64,000 nt of DNA from Gari tellinella (Eukaryota > Mollusca > Bivalvia > Cardiida > Psammobiidae), in NCBI GenBank assembly GCA_922989275.2, contig OV277864.1, forward strand, positions 70,994,158 through 71,058,157. The letters run 5' to 3'. The translations under genes were made by a program, and so were the position numbers. Every line of letters starts with the position of its first letter. Within the stretch, counting starts at the first letter, position 1. The notes beneath the pieces were generated by a model. The model saw only the letters and a list, made by a program, of their open reading frames with translations, did not search any database and was not told the origin of the DNA. This document shows, piece after piece, positions 22,510-33,959 of the stretch.

Positions 22510-24258
22510 CCAAATAGATGTTTTATTAAATCACTATGAATAGATGAAACTTTATAAAACTGATTAAAATGATATTTGAAGTTCGATAGTGCGAATCGAG
22601 GGGTGAATGCAATAAGTTTCAAATTGCTATTAACTTAACACCTTCCATGCCATACCCCGATCATACTAGTTATTTGTAAACAGTTTTGATCTTGATTAGA
22701 TTCCAATCTGTTTGTCACTCTTTTCAATATTCATTCTGTCAAATATTATGTCAAGTTTAAATTTGAGAATTTAAAACGGTTGGCAATTGTTTAAGATTGA
22801 TGACACCAGACCACTTACGGGGTTAATGTCACTCAAAACCTTTTCTCTTACTCCCTCGAAATGATACAGACCAATAACCATGTGTGTAATATAATATTAT
22901 GTAAATTGCTTTTAATCGAAACTAAACGCAATATCAGAAATGTTATTTGTTTTCAAAACGAAGATGAATACGTTTGGGGCCTGATGAAACGCCGGGTTAC
23001 CTGGTGTTAAATCTTGCTCCAGATTGTTGGCAATTGACACAATTATTTTATTAACTGAAACGCTTCATAACCTTAGGTTCTGGTCTACATTGATTACAAT
23101 GCCCTATTGTGATACTGTCAACCTTTTTCAAATCTGTTGTGGAGCGATCACCTGAAATCAAACGGTCGGTCTGTCGCGTGGAGGAAAAGGTGGTAAGCGA
23201 AATACTAGAGCCAGTGGAGCTCAAACAAACACTGTCTGAAACTTGACATCATCATCATGCGTCTGCTTTTGAATCCACAAGCACAACGATATACTTGGAA
23301 TAATATGGTTGTTAACACAATATGAATTCATTCTTTTGACAGACACACGTGGGACTAATATATCCGCGAGGAAGGATTCTATTTGCACCAACTGCTTTCC
23401 TATGGGAACATAACGAGACGCTTTGAAGCCATACTTACCCTTGAGGCGATAATCGGTACATTCGAAATGTCTTTATATAGGAGCCGTGGCATGACAAACC
23501 TTGACTTATTGATTTACAACATCGTACAGACCAACCACCGTTGTCATCACAGACTCTGCATCTGAATTTGGTCTACACTGCCAAATACCGTAGATAACGC
23601 TGCTAATACAATGTTTTAGATGATTGTGTGTGTCAAACAGAGTAGACCAAGAACAGCCACCTCGTCATTGACGCGGCGGTGGGCCTTGATATACACTGTT
23701 TGCAATGCAATAAGTCAGGTTTTGTCATGACACGGCTCGTTTTTTCTGTAATAAACAATGTCAAACACATTTCTAATACCAACGATGCACACTGAATGTA
23801 CAGGTATAAGTTTATCAAACAAAAATCAATGAAGTTGGTTTACATTTGAAATGACTAGACTCTTTTTTATTATTTCTAGTACAATATATAATATATAACT
23901 GTTTATCTAAACACATTTCAACTCATTAAAACCCAAGCGACGAGAAAACTCGCCCTTTACAAGCAGAGTGACTATAAAGAGTACACTTGTCCTATACAAT
24001 CCGCGTAGAATTCAGATAAAAGGAGCACTCTGACCAAGGTCTGCACAAATTATTGCAAAACTTTTCTCAACTTTAAAAAGCCAAAACCTGGGCTAGATTC
24101 AATTGGAATTGTCCTTGCTAAACTCCAGGTATTTACGAGGTATCTTAGTGTTTTATGTGTTCTTTTGCATTCACTTAGGAATAGTTCTAGAAGAAACTCT
24201 CATTGCAAACATAGATGCTAGTCGCATGCTGTGCCCCAATGACAACACCCCACCAAAA
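22510..24258. other. Gene-free stretch with decayed repeats
   Basis: No supported coding region. A decayed B palindrome lies at about 22676-22720 and a decayed family I/B core near 22975-23035. A B palindrome of the CAAACAGAGTAGACC type is at 23633-23703, and another remnant is near 23995-24050. The rest is unrecognised. Confidence 0.5.
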
Positions 24259-24416
24259 TACAGTCTAAACTCGATACTACGAACTCGCTTAGTCGATCTC
24301 GTTTAAGTCGAACATACCCGTATTTCAAAGTTAAAACGTGGCTAAGCCACGTTTTAACTTTGAAATATGGGTATGTTCGAACAAACGCGAGTTCGTAGAA
24401 TCGAGTTTTTACTGTA
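24259..24416. mobile_element. Family D MITE
   Basis: 158 bp. Ends TACAGTCTAAACTCGATACT and ATCGAGTTTTTACTGTA, central hairpin TTTCAAAGTTAAAACGTGGC/GCCACGTTTTAACTTTGAAA. It is shorter than the 198 bp reference because the right arm lacks the ATTTCGAAATATC tract. Confidence 0.85.
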
Positions 24417-24665
24417 CATTGAAAACAAGTTCAATATTGTTTTTCGAGGAAATCATAGCTCAACATATAAACCAATATTCTATCTGTAAGGTGGCTTTAG
24501 ATTCATTTGACAGTATTCGTAAATAAAATGAAACATATCTATTCGGTTGTGGTATCGGAGTGTTGTTATGGAGGCACTACATCCGTCTAGTACCTGCGAT
24601 TGAAATTTGTAATGTTTCCAACTGAGTAAATGCTGCGACTTATCAGGGTCTAAGTGGTTAGTTAT

Positions 24666-25030
24666 TATAGTGCTCCATCTCTACAACAACACCCAATGGA
24701 GACAAATACTGTGCGTGTTGTTTGGTGGGATTTGTTATAGATATGGAAAATTGGTACCTTTAGAGTATATTTACAAACAGTTTGAACCCAGACCAGACGC
24801 CGCGTAACGCAGCGTCTGATATGTGTGTAACTCGTCCTTCTGTTACTTCTGTCAAAATGTCAAATATATAACTTTGAGAAAAATCAGCAGACGACTATTT
24901 TAAGCAGAAGATCTTGCAGCAGCGAAACCCTTACACATAGTTGTCTTGTTTGGGGAACAGCGGCAATCATTTTTGTTAGGAAGGAATCGTTGTTCGGAGG
25001 GCCGTTGAAGGGAGGGAGCAATTCAGTTGT
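24666..25030. mobile_element. Family C MITE, decayed
   Basis: TATAGTGCTCCATCTCTACA at the left, GAAGGGAGGGAGCAATTCAG at the right, and a B-type palindrome at 24773-24830 whose right arm is truncated. Internal order as in 13590-13951. Confidence 0.7.
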
Positions 25031-25129
25031 ATCGCTGTCACAACCAAAACAATTGAATGCAAAAGACACATTTTACCCTAGCGACGAATATATACTTTTC
25101 ACTTCAAGTGCACCCGTGAAGAGTATTCT

Positions 25130-25180
25130 TGTCCTAGGCAAACGTTGTAGAACATGATCAGAGGGCTCCTACAGGATGTT
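25130..25180. repeat. Half palindrome (AGGAGCCC subtype of B)
   Basis: Only the left arm is left: GCAAACGTTGTAGAACATGA through GAGGGCTCCTACAGGA. The copy stops at the palindrome centre. Confidence 0.6.
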
Positions 25181-25637
25181 AAAATCAACCTTAATGCGTT
25201 AAGAACATTACAATACGATAGGTAAACTTGATTGAAACTGTTTGCATAGTTTCTCTGTTTTCATAACGAAGCTCATGATTTTGCATAGAGACTCATTTGA
25301 TATGTCGGGTTTGTTGTTTTAATATATAATGAACAATATAGAATGTATTAAAATACATGTTTACGGAACAACTGAGAAAAATTCAACAGTTCACATAGCT
25401 CATAACATTGGGTTCTTTCACTAGACCAGAGTCGTGGACTTTTTTTCTGTGTGTTTACTTTATATACACCTTCGCCGGTATAGATCTATATGGATTAAAA
25501 CTGTATATAGATCTATAGACCCTATGCCTCTACAGTACCGGTCTGTAGACTATTATTGTAAGGTGTGTTTTGTGTTTTTTTATTAACTGTAGGTATATCT
25601 ATGTCGCTACCAGTCTGTAATATTTTTATATGAAGGA

Positions 25638-25725
25638 GGGGGGGGGGGGGGGGGTCTAGATGTGTAGACTCTATCTAGTCAATATCTAGATCTACCTTGA
25701 TCTATAAGACTCCCCCCCCCCCCCC
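25638..25725. repeat. G17 and C14 homopolymer runs facing each other
   Basis: Seventeen G at 25638-25654 and fourteen C at 25712-25725, separated by 57 bases rich in TCTAGA/ATCTAG. The two runs could pair, or the G run could fold as a G-quadruplex. Another run of fifteen G lies at 26524-26538. Confidence 0.85.
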
Positions 25726-26057
25726 CTGTCGGTTAGCAATGTCTATTGTATGGGAATGGAATTACAAAAAAGTGAGTTGACTCTATGCCTCTATATACCG
25801 GTCTGCTATCTATTAGTATAAGATACAATATATCTAGGGGCGGGACTTATGGATACCTTTCGCAGAGGAAGCGGGGCTTATGGATCTGCTCTCCGTGAAT
25901 CATATTCTTGCGTTGCTTAAGTAATGCAGTTATGGTTGTTCCTTTCAGAGTACATATTATTCGGGTTCACAACCTCTAATATGGATTAAATATACATGTA
26001 CACTTATAATTGGTTAATTTAATATTAGAAATTACAGCAAATATAATGTAAATATAT
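25726..26057. other. Intergenic, nothing recognised
   Basis: AT-rich unique-looking sequence without ORFs or known repeat ends. Confidence 0.4.
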
Positions 26058-26193
26058 GAAATGAACTGGTTTTTTTCCGCGTTTAAGCGAACTAACGGAC
26101 AGTAATGATTGGCAAATTAGCGCGATTCTTCGAATTTTCCGATCATTTTCTGTCGTTGATTTCGCTTAAACGCCTAAAAAAATAATTCATTTC
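26058..26193. repeat. Foldback repeat
   Basis: Arms AAATGAACTGGTTTTTTTCC, then GCGTTTAAGCGAA, pair with TTCGCTTAAACGC and AATAATTCATTT. Single occurrence in the window. Confidence 0.7.
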
Positions 26194-26570
26194 TTAATTA
26201 ATTCAATTGTCATTAAAGACATCTCCTGACGACCTTTCGGTCATAACACCTAACAAGCTATCAAAGCATGCAGCCATGTGCAAGTTTTGTCCTTACTGCT
26301 ATCATGTCTAGGGATATACTCATACAAGCGTTTCATGTGAGGCCCGTACCTTAAATTTGTTAGTTTGGTTAGTAAAAAACCAATTGAAAAAAAATTGAGT
26401 GTGAGTATGTGAGGGCCTCTCTATACAACTTGAGATTAGTTACCTGTAATTTCACACCAACTGAGATTGGTATACCCGGTGAAATCTTGTGATTCATGTT
26501 TTGTGTCGCCTATCGCGAACAATGGGGGGGGGGGGGGGAGTTAGTCCATCAATGGCCCGAGGAAATGCCT

Positions 26571-27105
26571 TTAAAGGGACTCGCAACCGGATGATGTACT
26601 TGTCAAAATAAAATACTCAAATAAAAGCAAATGTGTGGCATTATTTGGCTTCTGACATTAAAAAAATATGATCAGTCCAAAAAAAGTCTCAAGGATCGTC
26701 ACCGAATCTTAGTTTTTTAGATATTTTCCATCGTTTTTCTATAGCGTCAGCTGACGGTATAGTTGTTGTTGTTGCTTCTCTACACGGGCTCAGACATAAA
26801 CCCGAGCCGAATAAAGTAATATCGATCGCTACCAGTGAAGTACGTTAATTCGCTACCATATATATAGAGAGAGCTGGTAGCCGAGGTAGTAAAGGCGCTT
26901 CCTCATTTTTCATGTTTGTCTCCGCATGGAGGGTCACGGGTTCGAATCCCACCAGAGCTTCTTCTTTTTTTTCTTTCTTTTTTTGAAATGCATTTTTTAA
27001 CAGAATTTATTATCCTAAAATAAAACTTACCCATTTATATAAGCATTTGACATATATTTACAAATTACTATTTTTAATGCTAAATCCGGTTGCGAGCCTC
27101 TTTAA
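26571..27105 (+). mobile_element. Family M element 1 (TTAA-ended, tRNA-like head type a)
   Basis: 535 bp. Ends TTAAAGGGACTCGCAACCGG and CCGGTTGCGAGCCTCTTTAA. The left half (CTTGTCAAAATAAAATACTC, GATCAGTCCAAAAAAAGTCT) is shared with 29306-29850 and 30430-30966. A tRNA-like segment with a GGTTCGAATCCC B box sits just right of centre, followed by a T-rich tract and a common tail. Confidence 0.85.
26871..26960 (+). other. tRNA-like sequence (type a) inside element M1
   Basis: GAGCTGGTAGCCGAGGTAGT (A-box-like) and GGGTTCGAATCCCACC (B box), spaced as in a tRNA with a long variable arm. The acceptor ends GAGCT/AGAGCTT pair poorly. Read as a pol III promoter-like SINE head, not a functional tRNA. 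Confidence 0.6.
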
Positions 27106-27163
27106 AGGGGTGCCTGGACTCTTTTTTTATTTTAATAATATATTTTTATAGACATTCCTGTTA

Positions 27164-27227
27164 GCAAACAGTGCAGACTTAGATCAGACGACGCACTATT
27201 CGGAGTCTGATCTAAGTCTACATTGTC
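27164..27227. repeat. Family B palindrome
   Basis: Arms GCAAACAGTGCAGACTTAGA and TCTAAGTCTACATTGTC around GACGACGCACTATTCGGAGTC. Confidence 0.7.
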
Positions 27228-27239
27228 TCCTTATGTCTC

Positions 27240-28066
27240 ATTTATCAAATTAAATAAATTTAAATAAATTTTATGGATAGATCTACGCTAGGCACGAATA
27301 GGAACTACTTATAGTTCCTATAAGTAGTAATAAGTAATAAGTTTGTCCTTTCTCCCATTTTCACCCGCAAATTTGACCCGCAATTCTTCTTTGCGTCAGC
27401 GTTTTATCTTGAACAGTTAGTGTCGCTTACAGCGTCAACAAACAATAAGGCGGGTGTGGACTTGTAGAGGCGTAGTTTTTATTTTGATTCTTTTTCTACA
27501 TGATTTGAAGTAAGTGCAACAGGTAGGTGAGTAGCTATATTGCAAAGATATATTATAAACTCCATAATTGTTGATATGTTAACTTAATGTATCCATATTT
27601 TAATGTGGTAGTTTATCTGAAACTTACGAGGACGTGACCGTCGTGTTGATTTCTACTTTCGTTTTCGATTATTTATAAAAAGCCATGAAAGAGTTGAATA
27701 TATTCACGGGTTGTGTTCATTTAGCACAATCTGTGGAGCTCTCGGCTAACCAGACGCTGCAGAACCGATCGAATATACCTTTTAGCTAAAGGCTTTTTTG
27801 AAAGAACCGTGGACTAACTTACAAACTGTTCATTTATAGATCTATACTAAACAACTATGATTTAGTCAATGGTTCCTGCCAACCAATCGTCAAATTGCAG
27901 TTTTGACCTCGCACCATATACCCTTTTCCTAATGCATTATAGGCGCTGTGGTCAGCTGGTTTCCCGAAACTACAGTAAAACATCTGTTTAACGACAAGCT
28001 ACGCCTCTCCCCTTTTTTAACTATATCAGTTAGTCACGCTGCATCATGGTCTAACCGATATACTTA
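27240..28066. other. Gene-free stretch
   Basis: No ORF of interest and no repeat family recognised. A small palindrome, GGAACTACTTATAGTTCC, lies at about 27300. Confidence 0.4.
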
Positions 28067-28234
28067 TACAGTCGAACTTCGATATTTCGGACTCGCTTAA
28101 TTCGAACTATCCGATTTGTCAACACATTAATTGCATTATTTCATGCTCGGTTAAGTCAAACATACCCATATTTCAAAGTTAAAACGTGGGTATGTTCGAC
28201 CTAATCGAGTTCGAGATATCGAAGTTCTACTGTA
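28067..28234. mobile_element. Family D MITE with collapsed centre
   Basis: Ends TACAGTCGAACTTCGATATT and GATATCGAAGTTCTACTGTA. The central hairpin is reduced to one arm, TTTCAAAGTTAAAACGTG, directly followed by GGTATGTTCGAC. Confidence 0.8.
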
Positions 28235-29237
28235 CTTACCCTAGTCTAGTTGCGATATCGTAACACGCTAGGATCTCCACAATGGCGCAGGCCGACAGTG
28301 ATTCACTGTCGCTTGAATAAGTTTCTATAACATTTTAATTTTTACCGTTTTTGAAAAATAAAAGGTAGCATGGAGAAAGTCCTTTCTCCATGAAGGTAGG
28401 TATCGGTTTGGAATGCATTTTTTGACACTGTGGGTGTGTAAAATCAGGTTACCTACGTCTTTGATTGAGTTTCTCCCGATTTAAACTTTACTACTGTCAA
28501 CCGGCATCGGTCTTCGAGGGATGGTCGGCCATTTTGAAAAAATATGTCCCATAAACCTCTTACTACGTATTCCATATATGGAGTGTGTAGTAAAACCGCC
28601 GCGCATGTCAACGAATGGCGGGAAAATATCTAATACACGAATTAAGCTTTAAACTTGTTTTTAAGCTGCCACCCTTAACCATATTAGCAATAAAATAAAT
28701 GTTTTAGTTTACCTGGGCAAAAATAATCCTCGAATTCATCAAAAATACCACAGCTCAGTAAGTTTTCCAATAATGAATGAAAGCCTTGTATGTTAACCGA
28801 ACAGCGTTTTACGCATGCGCGAGTTCTGTCTCGGCTTGGAAAATCAAAACAAATAGTGGGTCGACACCGAAAAGTTTTCAAATGGTCTTCGAGTGGGTTA
28901 TTACTTAACACAAGAAGGTTATATATCAAAATATTGTTAAATATTAGTTTAAAGATTAATTCTCAACTGTTTGAACATATATAACTGATAAACAACTGCT
29001 GCAGAATTTGCGCCACAGTAGAGATGCTAGCAAACTAGCTCTAGTAGACCTTGGTCTAGAGTTAGAGGTACTGTACTGCAGCTAACCCTAGTCCACATGC
29101 GTACAGTGAGATAATATTGAGCTATTTGTTCATCTGACCATACCTCCTCACTATACACATGCGATGTGGATATTCCTGAAATATTCTTGGAAGTCTAATG
29201 TAGCCAAACTGAAATTATTGGGCATCAAAAGTGAGGC
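28235..29237. other. Gene-free stretch
   Basis: The 81-residue minus-strand ORF (28684-28929) and its plus-strand partner have no recognised domain. A small hairpin GGAGAAAGTCCTTTCTCC is at about 28374-28391. Confidence 0.4.
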
Positions 29238-29305
29238 ATTACCCAAACAAAAAAAACAGGGTAACAAATAACTATAACAATGAACTAATTCTGTACAGTA
29301 CATTA

Positions 29306-29850
29306 TTAAAGGGACTCGCAACCGGATGGTGTACTTGTCAAAATAAAATAAAATACTCAAATAAAAGCAAATTTGTGGCATTATTTGGCTTCTGACATTA
29401 AAAAAATATGATCAGTCCAAAAAAAGTCTCAAGAATCGTCACCGAATCTTAGATTTTTAGATATTTTCCATCGTTTTTCTATACCGACTAGTAGACGGTA
29501 AAGTTGTTGTTGTTGCTTCTCTACACGGGCTCAGACATAAACACGAGCCGAATTACGAAGTTGTATGCACTTTCTATCGCTACACATTGAAATACGTTAA
29601 ATCGATCCGAGTTATACGGATAGTTCCGTGGTCCATTGGTCTAAGCGGTTTCCCCTATTTTGCCTTCTGTCCGCCAATGCCGGGCCCCGGGTTCGAATCC
29701 CACCAGAGACCAATATTTTTTTTTATTGAAATACATTTTTTTAAACAGAATTTCTTATCCTAAACTAATTCTTTACCATTTATATAAGCGTTTGACACAT
29801 ATTTACAAATTACTATTTTTTATGCACCATCTGGTTGCGAGTCGCTTTAA
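29306..29850 (+). mobile_element. Family M element 2 (tRNA-like head type b)
   Basis: 545 bp, TTAAAGGGACTCGCAACCGG to CTGGTTGCGAGTCGCTTTAA. The left half matches M1 and M3; the tRNA-like segment matches M3 and the fragment at 60263-60492, but not M1. Confidence 0.85.
29622..29712 (+). other. tRNA-like sequence (type b) inside element M2
   Basis: AGTTCCGTGGTCCATTGGTC with A-box-like TGGTCTAAGCGG and B box GGGTTCGAATCCC. Stem pairing at the ends is weak, so this is taken as a SINE-type pol III head. Confidence 0.6.
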
Positions 29851-30429
29851 TACATAATTGGTTGTCAAATCACATGCAAATGAGGTTAACAATGTACTAG
29901 TAACAATGTACTAATAATGAACCTTTAACAATGAACTAATAAAGAACTAACAATGAACCAATGGGGCCCTACCGATATACAGAGTTATCCCGCATGGAAA
30001 GTGTGATAAGAGTAGCGCCCCCTGAATGAGCGGTTGTTTCCGGTTCAATAGTGAAGTACACATAGTATCGAAAACCCTTTATCATCAAACACGAATTTGA
30101 GGAGATCGTCTGCTTGTTAATGTAGAGCTTATATTATATAAAGTAGAACCTGTCTATACATTATTGAAAGCGCAGTCTCTCATATTGTTCAAAAATAGAA
30201 TCAAGACATGCATTTACTCAGGGATATTTTATTATTATCTAATAAAATATCCCTGATTTACTTTACCTACAATAAAACTTACAAAAACTGCCATAGATAT
30301 AGATTCTACTTTTCTATGCATATCATTTATTCATATGTTTATTAAAATAAGTCATCAATCTGCACCTCAATAAATATGTTATACCTCCCAGCAGATGATA
30401 GCTTAAAGCAGAATGTACCTTAACCTGCC

Positions 30430-30966
30430 TTAAAGGGACTCGCAACCGGATGGTGTACTTGTCAAAATAAAATAAAATACTCAAATAAAAGCAAATTTGT
30501 GGCATTATTTGGCTTCTGACATTAAAAAAATATGATCAGTCCAAAAAAAGTTTCAAGAATCGTCACCGAATCTTAGATTTTTTCCATCGTTTTTCTATAC
30601 CGACTAGTAGACGGTATAGTTGTTGTTGTTGCTTCTCTACACGGGCTCAGACATAAACCCGAGCCGAATTACGAAGTTGTATGCACTTTCGATCGCTACA
30701 CATTGAAATACGTTAAATCGATGCGAGATAAAAGGATAGTTCCGTGGTCCATTGGTCTAAGCGGTTTCCCCTCTTTTGCCTTCTGTCCGCCAATGCCGGG
30801 CCCCGGGTTCGAATCCCACCAGAGACCAGTATTTTTTTTTATTGAAATACATTTTTTTAAACAGAATTTCTTATCCTAAACTAATTCTTTACCATTTATA
30901 TAAGCGTTTGACACATATTTACAAATGACTATTTTTAATGCACCATCTGGTTGCGAGTCGCTTTAA
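30430..30966 (+). mobile_element. Family M element 3, inserted in a family A element at TTAA
   Basis: TTAAAGGGACTCGCAACCGG to GGTTGCGAGTCGCTTTAA. It is flanked by the family A right arm (CTTAACCTGCC before, GGGGTCACCTATCTTCAAAA after), so joining the flanks at one TTAA rebuilds family A sequence (CTGC(T/C)TTAAG(T/G)GGTCACC). This shows a TTAA target duplication. Confidence 0.85.
30739..30828 (+). other. tRNA-like sequence (type b) inside element M3
   Basis: Nearly identical to 29622-29712, with the same TGGTCTAAGCGG and GGGTTCGAATCCC boxes. Confidence 0.6.
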
Positions 30967-31634
30967 GGGGTCACCTATCTTCAAAACTAATACCATCTAT
31001 TGGATAAAGGGTTAAACCCCGTTACATGGATGTGTCATAGCACATTCTGGTTGCTGTTAATCAACCATAAACCCTACCCGCTATGAATACCTATCATTTA
31101 ATTTATTACTTTAGTTGATTAAATAAGGAACAATACCGTAGGAATGATCAATTATGCTAATAGCATGATAAGGGTTAATATTTAAAATAAAAAAATACTG
31201 CCTAGTTTCTTGATAAAAGTTTAGAACATGATATCAATTTTTGACTTAAAACATATATGAGTGTGAAACAGTTCTACCCCTGATCAGCCTGTTAGTATAT
31301 ATGCTGCATCTTATCTGGTTCCAAACTTTTTATAAATGATAGTGTTTTAAGCCTATTATAATTAGTGAACTGGTAAAAGATCAACAGAAATAAAGTTTTA
31401 ATCTACTAAAACGATGGAATACATGCTTTACTTTCAACATTGAGTTTTCAATAGAGTACACATTTAATGATAGGAGAGGGGTTCTAAAGTATTTATGTTG
31501 TTAAAACGGTATGTATTTCCTATTAACCCTTTAAATACACCTTTGGTTTATGCCTCCATTGAAGGAAAGAGTTCTAATTCAAAGTCTTTATTAGCATGAA
31601 TGTGCAACATTAAAAACATTGAATATCCTAGCAG

Positions 31635-31745
31635 ATGGTAGCTTAAAGCAAGCTGAAAGTAAAGTAGCATGTACTTTTCAATCTACCTTTAATGGACACC
31701 TGTCTTTCCAGGTAGGAACAGGCGATCGGGTAATGGGTTTACCCA
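31635..31745. repeat. Family A core and right end
   Basis: CCTAGCAGATGGTAGCTTAA, GCTGAAAGTAAAGTAGCATG, and the right end CGATCGGGTAATGGGTTT. The hairpin centre is deleted. Confidence 0.65.
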
Positions 31746-31960
31746 TTACCTAAACCAATTACCCCACAGCCCGTGTTAAGTATTGAATATAGGTCACCTC
31801 TTAAAGCAGGTTGAAAGTAAAACATAATGCGCCTTAAGGGGGATCCGGACAATTCCCCACCAGGACAATTCCCCACTAGGACAATTGCCCACCGGACAAT
31901 TCCCCACAGGACAATTACCCACTAGGACAATTACCCACTTTTTGGCAGGGCGGACAATTC

Positions 31961-32750
31961 CCCACTGTTAAAATTAAATTGTTAATAAATAATTTTTTTG
32001 AAATACTAAAGAGGAAAAAAACACTGAGGATATTAATTCAAACTAATATTAATAGTTTGTAACCTTTAAATTAACAATTGAAGCATAAAAATGGTTGTTA
32101 GGCCATGGTTGAAGTTAGGTGGATTTGTGACAGAATTTGTAATTTTTATCCTAGGACAATTCCCCACTGTTAAATTAAATTGATATTAGATCAATATTTT
32201 GAAACATTAAAGAGGAAAAAGACACTGAGAATATAAATTCAAACTAATATCAATAGTTTGTTACCCTTAAAATAACCATGGATACCTGAAAATGGTTGTT
32301 AGGGCATGGTTGAAATTGGGTATACATTATGACTGAAACTGTCAGTTTTTTCCCATATTTAAATTGAAATATTTAGTATAGCACTTTTAAGACAATTTTC
32401 TATAGGAAAAAACACATTAGTGAGAATATTAATTCATAGTTATAGAAATATATTTGAATTTTTAATTCAACTGTAAGTAAATAAAAGTGGCATTTTCAAC
32501 TATTTTGGACTATTTATTGATTAATTTCTTTTTTTAAATGACCGTTTTTATGTGTGTGTTTTTTTATATCATTCTGTCAGCTTTAACCCATATTTTAAAT
32601 TGAAATAGTAAGTATAGACTTTTTGGAACAAATTTAAAAAGGAATAAACACATTATGGAGAATATTGATTCATAGTTTACATGTAGCAATATATTTTAAT
32701 ATTTAATTCAACCATAATCAAATAAAGGGGTATTTTGGGCTATTTATGAA
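31961..32750. repeat. Tandem repeat of about 200 bp, four units
   Basis: Units start near 31961, 32156, 32360 and 32590, the first two with GGACAATTCCCCACTGTTAAA. Each carries AAAGAGGAAAAA.ACACTGAG or a decayed form, AATTCAAACTAATAT and TTAATTCAA. The first two are clearly similar; the last two are much more diverged. Confidence 0.7.
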
Positions 32751-32904
32751 GAGATCTTAATACTTGTGCTCAGGATCAGCCATCACAGATGCTGAGGTAG
32801 GTTCATATTTTTCATTGTTTATTTTAACCCATTACCCCATAATCTGTTTCTAGTTTTGAAGATAGTTGACCCTTTCAAGCAGATTGAAAGTAAAGAGATA
32901 TCAA

Positions 32905-33445
32905 CTATCTTTGTATTGCCTGCAAACAGTTTAGAGTCAGATCAGATATTTGATGTTTGATCTGGATCCAGTGTTTGAAATTGTTATGCATAAGGCATTT
33001 AGCATTTTAAGAACAGTTAAAAAAGATATGTCATAAATCACGAGCAGGCATCAATTATCTATGTATTTCCTGTTTAGAATCAGATCAGATATTTAATGTT
33101 TGATCTGGATCTATAGTGTTTGAAACTGTTATACATAAAGGTATTTAGTGAAAAGTAAAATAAAATATATATATATAGAGCAGACATCAACTATCTTTGT
33201 ATTTCAAACTGTTTAGATTCAGAACAGATATTTGATGTTTGATCTGGACCTAGTATTGGAATTGTTATGCATAAGGCATTTTAAGACCGGTTAAAAAAGA
33301 TATGTCATTATAATTAAAGATTGTTTAAATCACGAGCAGACATCAACGTATCTTTGTACTTTCTGTTTAGATTCAGATCAGATATTTGATGTTTGAATTG
33401 GATCTATAGTGTTTGAAATTGTTAGACATAAGGCGTTTAGCAAGA
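32905..33445. repeat. Tandem array of B-like palindromes, four units of about 145 bp
   Basis: Each unit has ATCAACTATCTTTGTATT, then a CAGATCAGATATTTGATGTT palindrome, then TGTTTGAAATTGTTATGCAT, near 32907, 33049, 33184 and 33343. It is a B-type hairpin amplified in tandem within the terminal-array element. Confidence 0.7.
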
Positions 33446-33959
33446 CTAGAAACAGGCTATGGGGTTATGGGTTAATAGTAAAGAAACATCATTAACATAA
33501 TCAACCTTTATCAAGATCAAGCACCTACTGTTTATCATTGACTGATCTTGGTCAAAACTGTTTTGCAAATGCAATTAAAATCCTGATGTGTTTTGAGTAT
33601 ACACTGTAAGTTTTATATTGGGCATGTTTAAATTGCAATTAGTGTACAATTCATTAATTAAATACAGAATTATAATTAATAGTGGGGTATTGTCCTAGTG
33701 GGTAATTGTCCTGGTGGGGTATTGTCCTAGTGGGGAATTGTCCTAGTGGGGAATTGTCCTGGTGGGGAATTGTCCTACACTCGCCTTAAGGTGCACCCTG
33801 CTTTACTTTAATCCTGCTTTAAGGCACCACCCACTACGACATAAAATATCACCTATGTTTCATAATTATGACTGCTTAGTGCATTAAGAGGATTTAGTTG
33901 CTTATGAAGGTGGAATTCATTAAAGGAGTAAAAGGCATAATCATGGTGTAATGGGTTAA

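Larger units (their letters stand above)
31840..33782. mobile_element. 1.94 kb element with terminal GGACAATTCCCCAC arrays
   Basis: Both ends are tandem arrays of a roughly 16-base unit, GGACAATTCCCCACTA: six or seven units at 31847-31975, and six in inverted orientation at 33680-33775. GCCTTAAGG (9 bases) flanks both sides at 31831-31839 and 33783-33791. A nine-base duplication with long complex ends suggests a Mutator-like element (inference). The interior is non-coding tandem repeats, with no transposase visible. Confidence 0.8.
31752..33959 (-). mobile_element. Family A element split by a terminal-array element
   Basis: Left: AATTACCCCACAGCCC, then TCACCTCTTAAAGCAGGTTG up to GCGCCTTAAGG (31839). 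Right: GCCTTAAGGTGCACCCTGCT (33783 on) to GGTGTAATGGGTTAA. The insertion lies at the exact centre of the hairpin. Confidence 0.75.

Noticed and set aside
29622..29712. Functional tRNA gene
   Set aside because: A and B box-like motifs are present, but the acceptor stem pairs poorly and the sequence recurs inside TTAA-ended repeats, so it is a tRNA-derived repeat.
31847..31975. Short direct repeats (GGACAATTCCCCAC) as a CRISPR array
   Set aside because: Units abut with one to three bases between them, there are no spacers of constant length, an inverted partner array exists at 33680, and the DNA is animal.
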